This document shows, piece by piece, positions 52,244 to 60,903 of a DNA stretch of 64,000 nt (position 1 is its first letter; the number at the start of each line of letters is the position of its first letter). The stretch comes from Gulosibacter massiliensis (GTDB lineage: Bacteria; Actinomycetota; Actinomycetes; Actinomycetales; Microbacteriaceae). The notes beneath the pieces are model-generated. The model was not told the DNA's origin. It did no database searches and saw only the letters and a list, made by a program, of their open reading frames with translations. Position numbers and translations under genes: made by a program. Where the stretch lies: assembly GCA_945949175.1 (NCBI GenBank), contig CAMFDU010000002.1:1-64000 (forward strand), in the 5' to 3' direction.

Positions 52244-53086
52244 GTGATTCGTCGATTAACCGAAATCTCTCGTCCCGTTCTGTGGATTAACACAATCGGC
52301 ACGACCGTCGTGGGAATGTGGTTGGCCGGGTTCCTCTGGACCTGGGAAATCCTCCCCATCCTCATCTGGGTGACCCTTCCGTTCAACCTGCTGATTTACG
52401 GCATCAACGACATCTACGACCAAGACACCGACGCTGAAAACGATCGCAAGGGTGGCTTTGGCGGGGCCAAGATCAAACCCTCCGAGGTTCGGATGATCAA
52501 CTGGGGGGTCATTCTTCTCAATGTCCCTTTCCTCGTGTATTTCGCGCTCACGGTTCCACTCGCCGCGTTCCTCTGGATGCTCGCTTATTCGTTCTCGTTC
52601 TGGCAGTACTCGTCGACGCCACTGCGATTCAAGGCTCGACCCGTTTGGGACTCGGTCAGCAACGCCGATTACGCCTTCCCGCTCGCGTTCGTTCCGCTCG
52701 CACTCGGTGTCGAGCCGATGTGGCCGGCGGTCATCGGGCTCATGGCGTGGAGTATGGCGAAGCACGTTTATGACGCAATTCAAGACATTGATGAAGACTC
52801 AGCGGCAGGAATAGTCACGACCGCGGTGAAGTTTGGCGTCAAGGGTTCTTTGGTGTGGTCAGGTGCGTGGTGGATCGTCTCGACCGTCGCGTTTGCCATG
52901 GTGAACATTCCGGTCGCAATCGTCTCTGGTGCCATCTCGGGTTGGCTCCTCGTCGCCAACTGGCGAACCCCGACCAGCCTCGAAGCAAAGCGCTTGTACA
53001 AGTTTTCGGTTGCGTTCCCTTATGTCGCAGGAGCGGTCGCCGGCATTCAATTGGTGACGGGCATCACGCTCGGACTGTATCCGTGA
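52244..53086 (+). CDS. crtEb: UbiA-family prenyltransferase, lycopene elongase-like
   Basis: A membrane prenyltransferase of 280 residues with about eight helices. The first aspartate motif is GINDIYDQDTDAENDRKGG, very like GINDVFDYESDIRNPRKGG of Corynebacterium CrtEb. The second is DAIQDIDEDSAAGIVTT. CrtEb-type enzymes add C5 units to lycopene to give C45/C50 carotenoids. The neighbouring desaturase-like gene, overlapping by 4 bases, supports a carotenoid role over quinone or haem prenylation. The start was set by the -10 spacing. Confidence 0.8.
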   Translation: MIRRLTEISRPVLWINTIGTTVVGMWLAGFLWTWEILPILIWVTLPFNLLIYGINDIYDQDTDAENDRKGGFGGAKIKPSEVRMINWGVILLNVPFLVYFALTVPLAAFLWMLAYSFSFWQYSSTPLRFKARPVWDSVSNADYAFPLAFVPLALGVEPMWPAVIGLMAWSMAKHVYDAIQDIDEDSAAGIVTTAVKFGVKGSLVWSGAWWIVSTVAFAMVNIPVAIVSGAISGWLLVANWRTPTSLEAKRLYKFSVAFPYVAGAVAGIQLVTGITLGLYP

Positions 53087-54504
53087 CGCCTCGCCGCATC
53101 ATCGTCATCGGGGCGGGACTCGGTGGTCTGTCCTCGGCCGCTCTCCTCGCACGCGCAGGCCACGACGTCACAGTAATCGACAAGAACGACTGGATCGGTG
53201 GCAAGAGTCGTCGCATCGAGGTCGCCGGCCAGCGCATCGACACCGGGCCGTCTCTCATTACCTTTCCCGCGGCGCTCGAAAAATTCTTTGACCGATTCGA
53301 CGAACTCGGCTCGCTCGGTGCACCGAAGGCTCGCCAGATCGCGCCGCTCACTCTCGAACGGCTTGCTGAAGTAGGGCGATATTACTTTCGTGGCGATGTC
53401 GCCAACCTGCCGGTCGAACATGGTCACCCGTGGCGAGAACCGTGGGACCGATTCGAGGCGGAGCACGGTCCGTTAGGGCATCACATCACAACGATGCTGA
53501 CGAATGACCCGTGGGACCCCGCGATTTACCCGGCAGCAGGAGCGCTATTCAGCCACTATGGCACGCGACTCAACACTGACCGGTACCTCGACGGACTCGA
53601 CTGGATGCCCGAAAACCTGCGCGAAGTTATCTCGATTCACACTCTCAACGCGGGAGTGTCACCGGCCAAGACGCTGGCGCTGTTCGCGACCATGCCCGCT
53701 GTCATGTCAACGGATGGCGTCTGGGTGCCGACCGGCGGAGTCAACGAGATTCCCCGAACCATCGCTCGGCTGGCGACCGAATCGGGGGCCACGATTCGAC
53801 TCGGTGAGGCCGTCGTCTCGGTTTCGCGAGGGAAGATCGTCACAGAATCAGCGGAATACGACGCGGATGTCGTCGTCAGCGGGCTTGATGCGGGGATTCT
53901 CGAACAGTTGCTTGGGCAGCGGGTTCGCGCTCCGAAAGCGCTGTCGTGCTCGGGCATTGCCGTGTTCGCCGTGCTCGACGAGGAGTTACCGCCCGAAATC
54001 GTCACGCATTCGGTGATCATGCCGGACGACCCCGCCGACCTGTACGAGAGCATCCGAACGAAGACGCTGCCGAAACAAACGATGGCGTTCCTCAACTATT
54101 ACCGAGCCGGGCACATCTATCCGAATGACCGTCCGACCGCCGCGATTTTGCTCACGGCACCACCCGACGGAAAGCGATACGGGATTGACCACGAGTTCGT
54201 TCAACGCGAGATGACTCGAATCACGAACGTGATGGGGTTGCCGCGTGAACTTTCGACGACGATTAGTGACCACACCGTTTTCCATCCCGAATATTTCGCC
54301 GGCTTCGGCGCCGTGGGCGGTGCGCTCTATGGCGAGGGTCACCCGTGGTGGCAAAGCGGTCCCTTCCACAAGCCCGGCTACTCGTCCAGGCGACGTCCAT
54401 GGCTCTGGCGGGTCGGCGCGTCGGTGCACCCGGGGGGTGGCGTTCCGGCCGTTCTTGGCGGGGCGATGATTTCGACCAACCGCCTGCTCGCGAGCCTCGA
54501 CTAG
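53083..54504 (+). CDS. CrtI/CrtD-like carotenoid desaturase or oxidoreductase
   Basis: A 473-residue FAD oxidoreductase. It begins [20 protein letters not shown], has [20 protein letters not shown] like CrtI/CrtN/CrtD enzymes, and ends [15 protein letters not shown] plus [20 protein letters not shown], the carotenoid-oxidoreductase signature. It is shorter than the crtI at 3681 and clearly divergent from it. Coupling to an elongase suggests action on the C50 product, for example a 3,4-desaturation as by CrtD in acyclic carotenoid routes. GTG overlaps the upstream stop (GTGA). Confidence 0.82.
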   Translation: MTPRRIIVIGAGLGGLSSAALLARAGHDVTVIDKNDWIGGKSRRIEVAGQRIDTGPSLITFPAALEKFFDRFDELGSLGAPKARQIAPLTLERLAEVGRYYFRGDVANLPVEHGHPWREPWDRFEAEHGPLGHHITTMLTNDPWDPAIYPAAGALFSHYGTRLNTDRYLDGLDWMPENLREVISIHTLNAGVSPAKTLALFATMPAVMSTDGVWVPTGGVNEIPRTIARLATESGATIRLGEAVVSVSRGKIVTESAEYDADVVVSGLDAGILEQLLGQRVRAPKALSCSGIAVFAVLDEELPPEIVTHSVIMPDDPADLYESIRTKTLPKQTMAFLNYYRAGHIYPNDRPTAAILLTAPPDGKRYGIDHEFVQREMTRITNVMGLPRELSTTISDHTVFHPEYFAGFGAVGGALYGEGHPWWQSGPFHKPGYSSRRRPWLWRVGASVHPGGGVPAVLGGAMISTNRLLASLD

Positions 54505-54508
54505 CGCG

Positions 54509-55420
54509 TCACGACGCGGTTGCGGCCGGGGCTTTCCCTTCGAGCACTGCACGGATGCCATCGGCCGCGTCAGCATACGTTTGAGCAGCGGACTTTTGAG
54601 TAAGTCCCATCACATGGGGCGTCATGACAACGCGTGGATCGCTCATAATCGGGTGAATCGCGGGCGGCTCTTCATCGAACACGTCGAGGCCGACTCCAGC
54701 CAATTGACCAGACAGCAGTGCGCGGTGAACCGCGTCGATGTCGATGAGTGGCCCTCGCCCGCAATTGATAAGGATTGCCCCCGGCTTGATACCCGCCAGT
54801 GACTCGTCGTTAACCATGTGGCGCGTCGACTCGATGAGTGGCGCATGAAGTGACACAACGTCGCTGACGGCGAGGAGTTCGGCGAGCGTCTCACATTTGA
54901 TACCCGCGGGAATCGACGCGACGGGGTCGAATGCTCGAACGGTTGCTCCGAGTGCCCCGGCGATCAGACCAAGACGTTGACCTATTCGCCCCCAGCCGAC
55001 GATACCCACCGTGGAACCGTCGATATCGCCGAGCGAGTGGTTTTCACGTTCGTCCCAGCGGCCTTCTCGCACGAGTACGGTCAGTGGAGCGAGGTTCTTG
55101 GTTAAGTGCAACATCATCGCGAGTGCACCTTCGGCGACCGCGTTCGTGTTGCTGCCCGGTGTGATGACGACGGGAATCGAGCGTTCGCGGGCGACGTCGA
55201 GGTCGACTAGCTCGGTGCCAACACCGGTTCGCGCCAACACGCGAAGTTGCGGCATCGAATCGAAGACGGCGCGGTCAACGGTCACATTTCCCCGAACAAT
55301 CGCGCCTTCCGCCACGGCCAGGTCGGCAGCGCTCGGATCGGACACAAGGACGTGGTCAGCTCCGAGGTGTCCTTCGACAATGGGTCGATCAACGGGACCG
55401 AGAGCGACAACGACCGGCAT
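54509..55420 (-). CDS. D-isomer-specific 2-hydroxyacid dehydrogenase family protein
   Basis: A 303-residue NAD(P)-dependent dehydrogenase of the phosphoglycerate/formate dehydrogenase superfamily. It has the nucleotide fold TVGIVGWGRIGQRLGLIAGA, the catalytic Arg in INCGRGPLIDIDAV, a Glu region DVFDEEPPAIHP, and the catalytic His in VVMTPHVMGLT. The substrate is likely a 2-hydroxy or 2-keto acid from the pathway of its operon. Last gene of the five-gene IolD operon, 8 bases after the Gfo/Idh gene. Confidence 0.87.
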   Translation of the reverse strand: MPVVVALGPVDRPIVEGHLGADHVLVSDPSAADLAVAEGAIVRGNVTVDRAVFDSMPQLRVLARTGVGTELVDLDVARERSIPVVITPGSNTNAVAEGALAMMLHLTKNLAPLTVLVREGRWDERENHSLGDIDGSTVGIVGWGRIGQRLGLIAGALGATVRAFDPVASIPAGIKCETLAELLAVSDVVSLHAPLIESTRHMVNDESLAGIKPGAILINCGRGPLIDIDAVHRALLSGQLAGVGLDVFDEEPPAIHPIMSDPRVVMTPHVMGLTQKSAAQTYADAADGIRAVLEGKAPAATAS

Positions 55421-55428
55421 GACGGCTC

Positions 55429-56643
55429 TTATCGAATCGCGGCGGTGACGCCCGCAACCGGTTCGAGGTGAACCCACTCGCCGCTGTCGGCCGACCGTTC
55501 GGCGGCATCGATTACCTGCGCCGCGGCGACCGCATCGTGAATGTTCGAGTTGACGTGGCTGCGGCCAACGTAGGACTCGAGGAACTTGCGTGCCTCGATG
55601 ATCTTGAGGTCGTCGAACCCGAGACCCATGCCGGGACCGGGCTGGAAGTGGGCGAAGTCACCGAAGGGTAACCCCGTCATTACTCGCTGGTAGCCGAGCA
55701 GTTCACCCGAGCGACCGATTGCCACGTCGAACTCGTTCATGCGTTCGAAGTCCCACTTGAGCGAGCCCTCGGTTCCGTAAATCTCGATGTTGTACGAGGC
55801 GCGAGGACCGACCGCGACACGGGATGCCTCGAGGGTTCCAACCGCACCCGTCGCGACCGCGTTTCCGGCGAAACGAACGAGCATCGCGGCGTAGTCCTCG
55901 TTCTCGACATCACCCAGCTCGCCGCCTTCGATCACATCGAAATGGGTGCCCTGTCCCATCTGTTGAATCGGACGCTGAGTGTGAATCGTCGAGGTCAGGG
56001 CAGAAACATCAGAGATCGGCCCGACGATGTATTGCATGAGGTCGACGAGGTGTCCCATCAGGTCACCCAGAACCCCGCTTCCCGCGAGTGCTCGGGTGAA
56101 CCGCCACGATAGGGCGCCGTTCGGCTCAGAGGAGTAGTCCGCAAAGAAGGTTCCACGAATGTTGGTGATGCGACCGAGCGTGCCGTCCGCAATCATCTGC
56201 TTGGCCTTTTCGATAGCTGGGGCGTGTCGGTAGTTGAATCCGATGCTCGTGACGACTCCGGCCTCGTTCGCGGCCGCCTCGACGGCGCGGGTTTCGTCCG
56301 CACCTCGACCGACGGGTTTTTCAATCCAGAACGCTTTCCCGGCTTTCGCCGCGGCGATTCCAATCTCGGCGTGGAGGAAGTTCGGTGCGCAGATCGACAC
56401 GACATCGACATCGGGGTGGGCGAGCACCTCGCGATAATCGAGCGTCGATTCGGCGTACCCGAGGACATCCTTGGCGTACTCGGCGCGCGACGGCTCGGTG
56501 TCAGCAGCGATGATCAGTTTTGGGGCGATACCCAGCTCGGGATACACGACCGGAACCGCGCTATATGCGCGACTGTGGACCTTGCCCATCCAACCGACAC
56601 TGATGAGTCCGACGCCGATTTCGGTGCGGGGGGAGGCGGTCAT
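55429..56643 (-). CDS. Gfo/Idh/MocA-family oxidoreductase (inositol dehydrogenase-like)
   Basis: A 404-residue NAD(P)-dependent sugar or polyol dehydrogenase. The Rossmann motif is IGVGLISVGWMGKVHSRAYS, with the EKP motif in AFWIEKPVGRG (catalytic Lys) and NYRHAPAIEKAKQM in the second domain. Members oxidise inositols, sugars or their derivatives at a ring hydroxyl. Beside IolD, an inositol-type substrate is reasonable. Its start overlaps the aldolase stop by 4 bases. Confidence 0.88.
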   Translation of the reverse strand: MTASPRTEIGVGLISVGWMGKVHSRAYSAVPVVYPELGIAPKLIIAADTEPSRAEYAKDVLGYAESTLDYREVLAHPDVDVVSICAPNFLHAEIGIAAAKAGKAFWIEKPVGRGADETRAVEAAANEAGVVTSIGFNYRHAPAIEKAKQMIADGTLGRITNIRGTFFADYSSEPNGALSWRFTRALAGSGVLGDLMGHLVDLMQYIVGPISDVSALTSTIHTQRPIQQMGQGTHFDVIEGGELGDVENEDYAAMLVRFAGNAVATGAVGTLEASRVAVGPRASYNIEIYGTEGSLKWDFERMNEFDVAIGRSGELLGYQRVMTGLPFGDFAHFQPGPGMGLGFDDLKIIEARKFLESYVGRSHVNSNIHDAVAAAQVIDAAERSADSGEWVHLEPVAGVTAAIR

Positions 56644-57416
56644 GGGGTGTTTCCTTTCAGGGCGGTGACGTTCTGGCGAATTGCGGCGGACAAGAGGACG
56701 GAGTCGGACGACACGGCGATGAAGCGAAAGCCTCGGTCGATGTGCCGCTGCGCGGTCTCGGCGTCGGGGGCGAGGATTCCCGCGGCAATTCCGGCGCGGT
56801 TCGTCGCGGCGAGCACCAAATCGAGCGCGGAGAGAAAGTCGGGGTGGTCGTACTGTCGGGGAATTCCGAGCGAGTAGCTGAGGTCGAGTGGGCCAACAAA
56901 GAGCATGTCAACACCGTCGATCGCGGCGATCTCGTCGATGTCAGCGAGCGCATCACGGGTCTCGATTTGGATCATCGCGCACGCGTGCACCGCGCCGTCG
57001 AGGGCCGAGGTTTCAGCCCCCCACTGATTCGCACGGTTGTAGGTGGCGACACCGCGATCCCCGCGTGGCGGGTAAAAGAAGTGGCTGATGGCGGCGCGGA
57101 CCTCATCGGCGCTTGTCAGGCGGGGAATCATCACACCGGCCGCTCCCGCGTCCAGCGCCCGTCCAATTCGGATTCGCTCGCCGGATTCCGCGCGGACCAG
57201 AGTCGGTACTCCGTAAGCTCCGGTTGCGGCGACGGTGGGTGACACGATGTCGTCGCCGGCTGCGCCGTGTTCGCAATCCACGAGTACCCAGTCGACACCG
57301 CTCGCCGCGGCAACCTCGGCGGCGAGGACAGAGCCCAGTCCCGCGAAAATGCCCACGGTGACGTCGGGCCCGTGCAGGCGCTCGCGAAGTCGGCCGTTGT
57401 TGAGTGGTGTCGTCAT
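56640..57416 (-). CDS. HpcH/HpaI-family aldolase
   Basis: A class II, metal-dependent aldolase of 258 residues. The signature VDWVLVDCEHGAAGDD with the metal Glu/Asp pair continues in ACAMIQIETRDALADID and GVDMLFVGPLDLSYSLG, as in 2-keto-3-deoxy sugar-acid and 4-hydroxy-2-oxo acid aldolases. It probably cleaves a 2-keto acid to pyruvate and an aldehyde. ATG 57416 follows the iolD stop, whose GGATAA doubles as ribosome-binding site. Confidence 0.88.
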   Translation of the reverse strand: MTTPLNNGRLRERLHGPDVTVGIFAGLGSVLAAEVAAASGVDWVLVDCEHGAAGDDIVSPTVAATGAYGVPTLVRAESGERIRIGRALDAGAAGVMIPRLTSADEVRAAISHFFYPPRGDRGVATYNRANQWGAETSALDGAVHACAMIQIETRDALADIDEIAAIDGVDMLFVGPLDLSYSLGIPRQYDHPDFLSALDLVLAATNRAGIAAGILAPDAETAQRHIDRGFRFIAVSSDSVLLSAAIRQNVTALKGNTP

Positions 57417-57420
57417 GGGC

Positions 57421-59379
57421 TTATCCATGCCAGCGCTGGTTGGCGAGCCCCGCGTTGTAGTCCTTGCGAACGGCGGTGAGCCACGGCTGGTCCGATACCT
57501 CAGCGGGCGCCACATCCCACCAGACTTCGGAAGCTGGCAGGTTGGCGTGGGGGATGGTGGCGACGACGATGACCACGGGACCGGGGTTGTCGCGGGTGTC
57601 GTTGAGCGCGGCACGGAACTCGTCAGCGGTCCGAACTCGAAGCGCGTGTGCCCCGAGCCCGCGCGCGACCGACACGAGGTCGACGTCGAGGTATCCGCCC
57701 TCGAGGCGTCCTGCGCTGTTCTTCGATTCGACCTGGTCGACGACGTTCGTTGCGGGGTCGCGATAGCGGAACTCGTTGCCGTAGTGGTGGCCGACTCGCC
57801 ACATTTGGAGGCGCCGGATGACCTGATAACCGTGGTTCTCTGAGATCACGATTGTCAGCGGGAGGCCTTCTTGAGCCGCCGTGACGAGTTCGGTCGGCGC
57901 CATGAGAAACGTTCCGTCGCCGATGAATGTCATGACGCGATGAGCCGGGTCGGGCTCAGCGAATCGAACCCCGATGGCGGCGGGCAATTCGTATCCCATG
58001 CACGAGAATCCAAACTCGAGATGGGCGAAGCGCCCGTTCGTCGCGTCCCACACCTTTTGGACGTCACCGGGAGGACCTCCGGCGCCCGCGATGAGGATGT
58101 CGCCGGCACGCGCGTGCTCTTGCATGACTCCGAGCATCTGTCCCTGAGTGATGATCGCGTCGGTTCCGTCGGGGTCGTGTTCCGCGGTCTTCGGGAACAA
58201 CACGTCGGGATCAATCGCGGCGGCGCGCATCGCGACCCAGCGCGACTGGCGTTCGGCGATTTCCGCTGTCCACTCTGCCGGCACCTGGTACCCCGCCACT
58301 TCGGCGGTGAGGGCGGCGAGCCCGACCTTGGCGTCCGCGACAATCGTGGCAGCCCCCTGCTTGACTCCGTCAAATTCGCTGACGTTGAGGCTCACAAATC
58401 GAACCTTGGGGTTCTGGAACAATGACTGAGACGCCGTCGCAAAGTCGGTCAATCGGGTGCCGACGTGCAGAATCACGTCCGCTTGCTCGACGAGACGGTT
58501 TGTTTCGGGTGAACCCTCGAGTCCGATTCCCCAGACGTGCCATGGGCCAGGGTTCTGAATGGCGCCCTTGCCACCAAACGTCTCGGCGACGGGAATGCCC
58601 GATGCCTTCGCCAGTGCCTCGAGTTCAGCCGTCGCGTCGGAATAAATCACACCACCACCGGCGATGATGAGGGGCTTGGTCGCCGAGCGCAGAATCTCTG
58701 CGACCTTACGCACGTCGTCGGCGTCGGGTTGAGGGCGACGAATCTTCCAATCGTGCGGTTCGAAGAACTCGACCGGGTAGTCATGGGCGTGTGACTGGAT
58801 GTCCTGCGGAAGAGCGATCACCACGGCACCGGTTTCGACCGGGTTCGCGAGGACGCGGAACGCTTGCGGTAACGCTGTCAGAAGCTGCTCGGGGCGCGTT
58901 ATTCGGTCGAAGAATCGCGATACGGGTCGGAACGCGTCGTTCGCGGTAACGTCGGGCGCGCTGGGGTCTTCGATCTGCTGAAGGACGGGCCCCTGACGGC
59001 GCGTGGCATAGGTGTCTCCGGGAAGCAAGAGCACGGGGAGTCGGTTGACCGTCGCGAGTCCCGCGGCGGTCACCATATTCAGTGCGCCGGGACCAATCGA
59101 AGCCGTCACGGCCATTGCCTGGCGACGACGCTTCGCCTTGGCGAAGGCAATGGCAGCGTGGGCGAGAGCTTGCTCGTTTCGACCCTGAATGAAGGGAAGA
59201 TCGTCGTTGAATTCGTCGAGCGCCTGCCCAAGACCGGCGACGTTACCGTGTCCGAAAATTCCCAACGCTGCCGGGATGAACCTCTCGCGCACGCCGTCGG
59301 CAACGGAATACTGTGCTGCGATGTATTTGACAATCGCCTGGGCGACGGTGAGCCGAATGGTTTTTCGTGCGTGTGCCAT
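57421..59379 (-). CDS. iolD: 3D-trihydroxycyclohexane-1,2-dione hydrolase (IolD)
   Basis: A thiamine-diphosphate enzyme that opens the ring in inositol breakdown. The 652-residue product has the three domains of acetolactate-synthase-like enzymes. The N-terminal TVAQAIVKYIAAQYSV and FGHGNVAGLGQALDEFND, then GRNEQALAHAAIAFAKAKRR with the catalytic Glu, are IolD landmarks. The C-terminal ThDP motif runs from IGDGTFLMAPTELVTAAQEG to the NHG segment. Other inositol genes (iolB, iolC, iolE, iolJ) are absent from the operon. Confidence 0.92.
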   Translation of the reverse strand: MAHARKTIRLTVAQAIVKYIAAQYSVADGVRERFIPAALGIFGHGNVAGLGQALDEFNDDLPFIQGRNEQALAHAAIAFAKAKRRRQAMAVTASIGPGALNMVTAAGLATVNRLPVLLLPGDTYATRRQGPVLQQIEDPSAPDVTANDAFRPVSRFFDRITRPEQLLTALPQAFRVLANPVETGAVVIALPQDIQSHAHDYPVEFFEPHDWKIRRPQPDADDVRKVAEILRSATKPLIIAGGGVIYSDATAELEALAKASGIPVAETFGGKGAIQNPGPWHVWGIGLEGSPETNRLVEQADVILHVGTRLTDFATASQSLFQNPKVRFVSLNVSEFDGVKQGAATIVADAKVGLAALTAEVAGYQVPAEWTAEIAERQSRWVAMRAAAIDPDVLFPKTAEHDPDGTDAIITQGQMLGVMQEHARAGDILIAGAGGPPGDVQKVWDATNGRFAHLEFGFSCMGYELPAAIGVRFAEPDPAHRVMTFIGDGTFLMAPTELVTAAQEGLPLTIVISENHGYQVIRRLQMWRVGHHYGNEFRYRDPATNVVDQVESKNSAGRLEGGYLDVDLVSVARGLGAHALRVRTADEFRAALNDTRDNPGPVVIVVATIPHANLPASEVWWDVAPAEVSDQPWLTAVRKDYNAGLANQRWHG

Positions 59380-59387
59380 GGGTGTCC

Positions 59388-60836
59388 TTAGTTGTTTGTC
59401 CAGGGAGTTCCGTGCATGATCACGGTCTTGATTTCGGTCATTTCGGCAATAGCCGAGCGTGGTCCTTCTTTTCCAATTCCGCTCGATTTGAAACCGCCAT
59501 ATGGCATCAGGTCGGCTCGCCAGAGTTGAGTCCAGTTGATGTGGACGACACCGGATTCGATTTCGCGAATTGCACGAATCGTGTTCGCCATGTTGTTCGT
59601 GAATACTCCCGCCCCGAGACCGTAGGCGGTGGAGTTGGCAAGTTCGATGGCGTGAGCGAGGTCGCGCGCGGTGCTCACAGCCACGGCGGGGCCGAAAAGT
59701 TCGTCCTGTGCGAACGGTGAGTACGGATCGACATCGGCGACGATTGCCGGTTGAATCACGCTTCCGTTTTGTTCGCCACCAATGACGAGTCGAGCACCCG
59801 CCGACACGGCAGCACGAATAGATTCGGTGACCCGGTCGGCTTCGACTCGAGAAATCATGCTGCCGACCGTAATGCCATCCCCAAACGGGTCACCCACGCG
59901 AATCGCCTCGACCTTTGGCGTAAGTGAGGCAAGAAAGTCATCAACGACATTTTCGTGAACAATGATGCGTTGTGCCGAGATGCAGACTTGTCCGGCGTTG
60001 ATGTACCCGCCGAGCGCGATTGACGTTGTCGCGGCGTCGATGTCGGCGTCTTCGAGCACGATGACCGGCCCTGAGGCCCCGAGCTCGAGAGATAGCTTCT
60101 TGATGCCGGCAATTGACGCGATGTGCTCGCCGACCCTCGTCGAACCCGTGAAGGAAATCTTGCGCACGCGTCGGTCGCGCACGAGTGCGTCGCCGACATC
60201 GGAACCGCCACCCGTGACGACGTTGAGGACGCCGTCAGGGAGTCCCGCGTCGATGAAACACTGAGCGATTGCGAGAGCGGTCAACGGCGTCGCACGCGCG
60301 GGCTTGAGCACCACGGCGTTTCCGGCGGCCAGCGCCGGAGCAATCTTGTGAAGGACGAGAAGCGCAGGGTAGTTGAACGGTGAAATCGCGACAATGACAC
60401 CGACCGGTTGGTGAATTGTGAAACCGATCTTGTCGAAACCAGTTCCTTTGTTTGCGTCGAGCGGCAACGAATCGCCGTACAACTGCGAACCCTCGAAGGC
60501 AGACAGGCGAATGATTTCGCCTGATCGACCAGCTTCGCCTCGCGCTTCCAGGATTGACTTACCGTTTTCGCGCGACATGATCTGGGCGATGTCTTCGGCG
60601 CGCTCATCAGCGAGCGCAGCGGCTTTGGTCAAAATTGCGAATCGGGCATGGGCGGGAGTCCGGCGCCACGTCTCGAATCCGATTACCGCGGCATCGATTG
60701 CGCGTTCCGCGTCGACCGGTCGCGCGAGGGAAACATTGCCCACGACATCCCCGTTGAACGGGGAGGTTACGTCCTCACGCTCGCGTGCGCTGGCATCGAC
60801 CCATTGCCCGCCTATAAGCAGTGATTGCGACTCCAT
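59388..60836 (-). CDS. NAD(P)-dependent aldehyde dehydrogenase
   Basis: A 482-residue aldehyde dehydrogenase. Clear motifs are ISPFNYPALLVLHKIAPALA, VVLKPARATPLTA, SFTGSTRVGEHIAS, LELGASGPVIVLEDAD (general-base Glu) and GYINAGQVCISAQR with the catalytic Cys. The Cys context differs from methylmalonate-semialdehyde dehydrogenase (IolA), so it is not that enzyme; it looks more like lactaldehyde, glycolaldehyde or succinate-semialdehyde dehydrogenases. It is the first gene of the operon, with GGAGG ahead of ATG. Confidence 0.88.
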   Translation of the reverse strand: MESQSLLIGGQWVDASAREREDVTSPFNGDVVGNVSLARPVDAERAIDAAVIGFETWRRTPAHARFAILTKAAALADERAEDIAQIMSRENGKSILEARGEAGRSGEIIRLSAFEGSQLYGDSLPLDANKGTGFDKIGFTIHQPVGVIVAISPFNYPALLVLHKIAPALAAGNAVVLKPARATPLTALAIAQCFIDAGLPDGVLNVVTGGGSDVGDALVRDRRVRKISFTGSTRVGEHIASIAGIKKLSLELGASGPVIVLEDADIDAATTSIALGGYINAGQVCISAQRIIVHENVVDDFLASLTPKVEAIRVGDPFGDGITVGSMISRVEADRVTESIRAAVSAGARLVIGGEQNGSVIQPAIVADVDPYSPFAQDELFGPAVAVSTARDLAHAIELANSTAYGLGAGVFTNNMANTIRAIREIESGVVHINWTQLWRADLMPYGGFKSSGIGKEGPRSAIAEMTEIKTVIMHGTPWTNN

Positions 60837-60853
60837 AGTCGGCCTCCACGTTG

Positions 60854-60882
60854 AGTATCTGGAACGTTCCAGAATGAGGCAA
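60854..60882 (-). promoter_or_regulatory. Promoter of the IolD-containing operon
   Basis: On the minus strand TTGCCT (60882-60877) and GATACT (60859-60854) are separated by exactly 17 bases, most of which are the palindrome at 60858-60873. The leader carries GGAGG before ATG. Confidence 0.6.
60858..60873. promoter_or_regulatory. Palindromic LacI/GalR-type operator TCTGGAACGTTCCAGA
   Basis: A perfect 16-base palindrome with a central CG, the form bound by LacI-family repressors. It occupies the spacer between -35 and -10 of the operon promoter, so bound repressor would block polymerase. No LacI-family gene is in the window. Confidence 0.75.
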
Positions 60883-60903
60883 ACGTACCACCGTTGGTGT
60901 CAG

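Noticed and set aside
59388-60836. Annotating the aldehyde dehydrogenase as IolA (methylmalonate-semialdehyde dehydrogenase) because it neighbours IolD
   Set aside because: The catalytic-cysteine context GQVCISAQR and the N-terminal region match general aldehyde dehydrogenases, not the CoA-acylating IolA subgroup.
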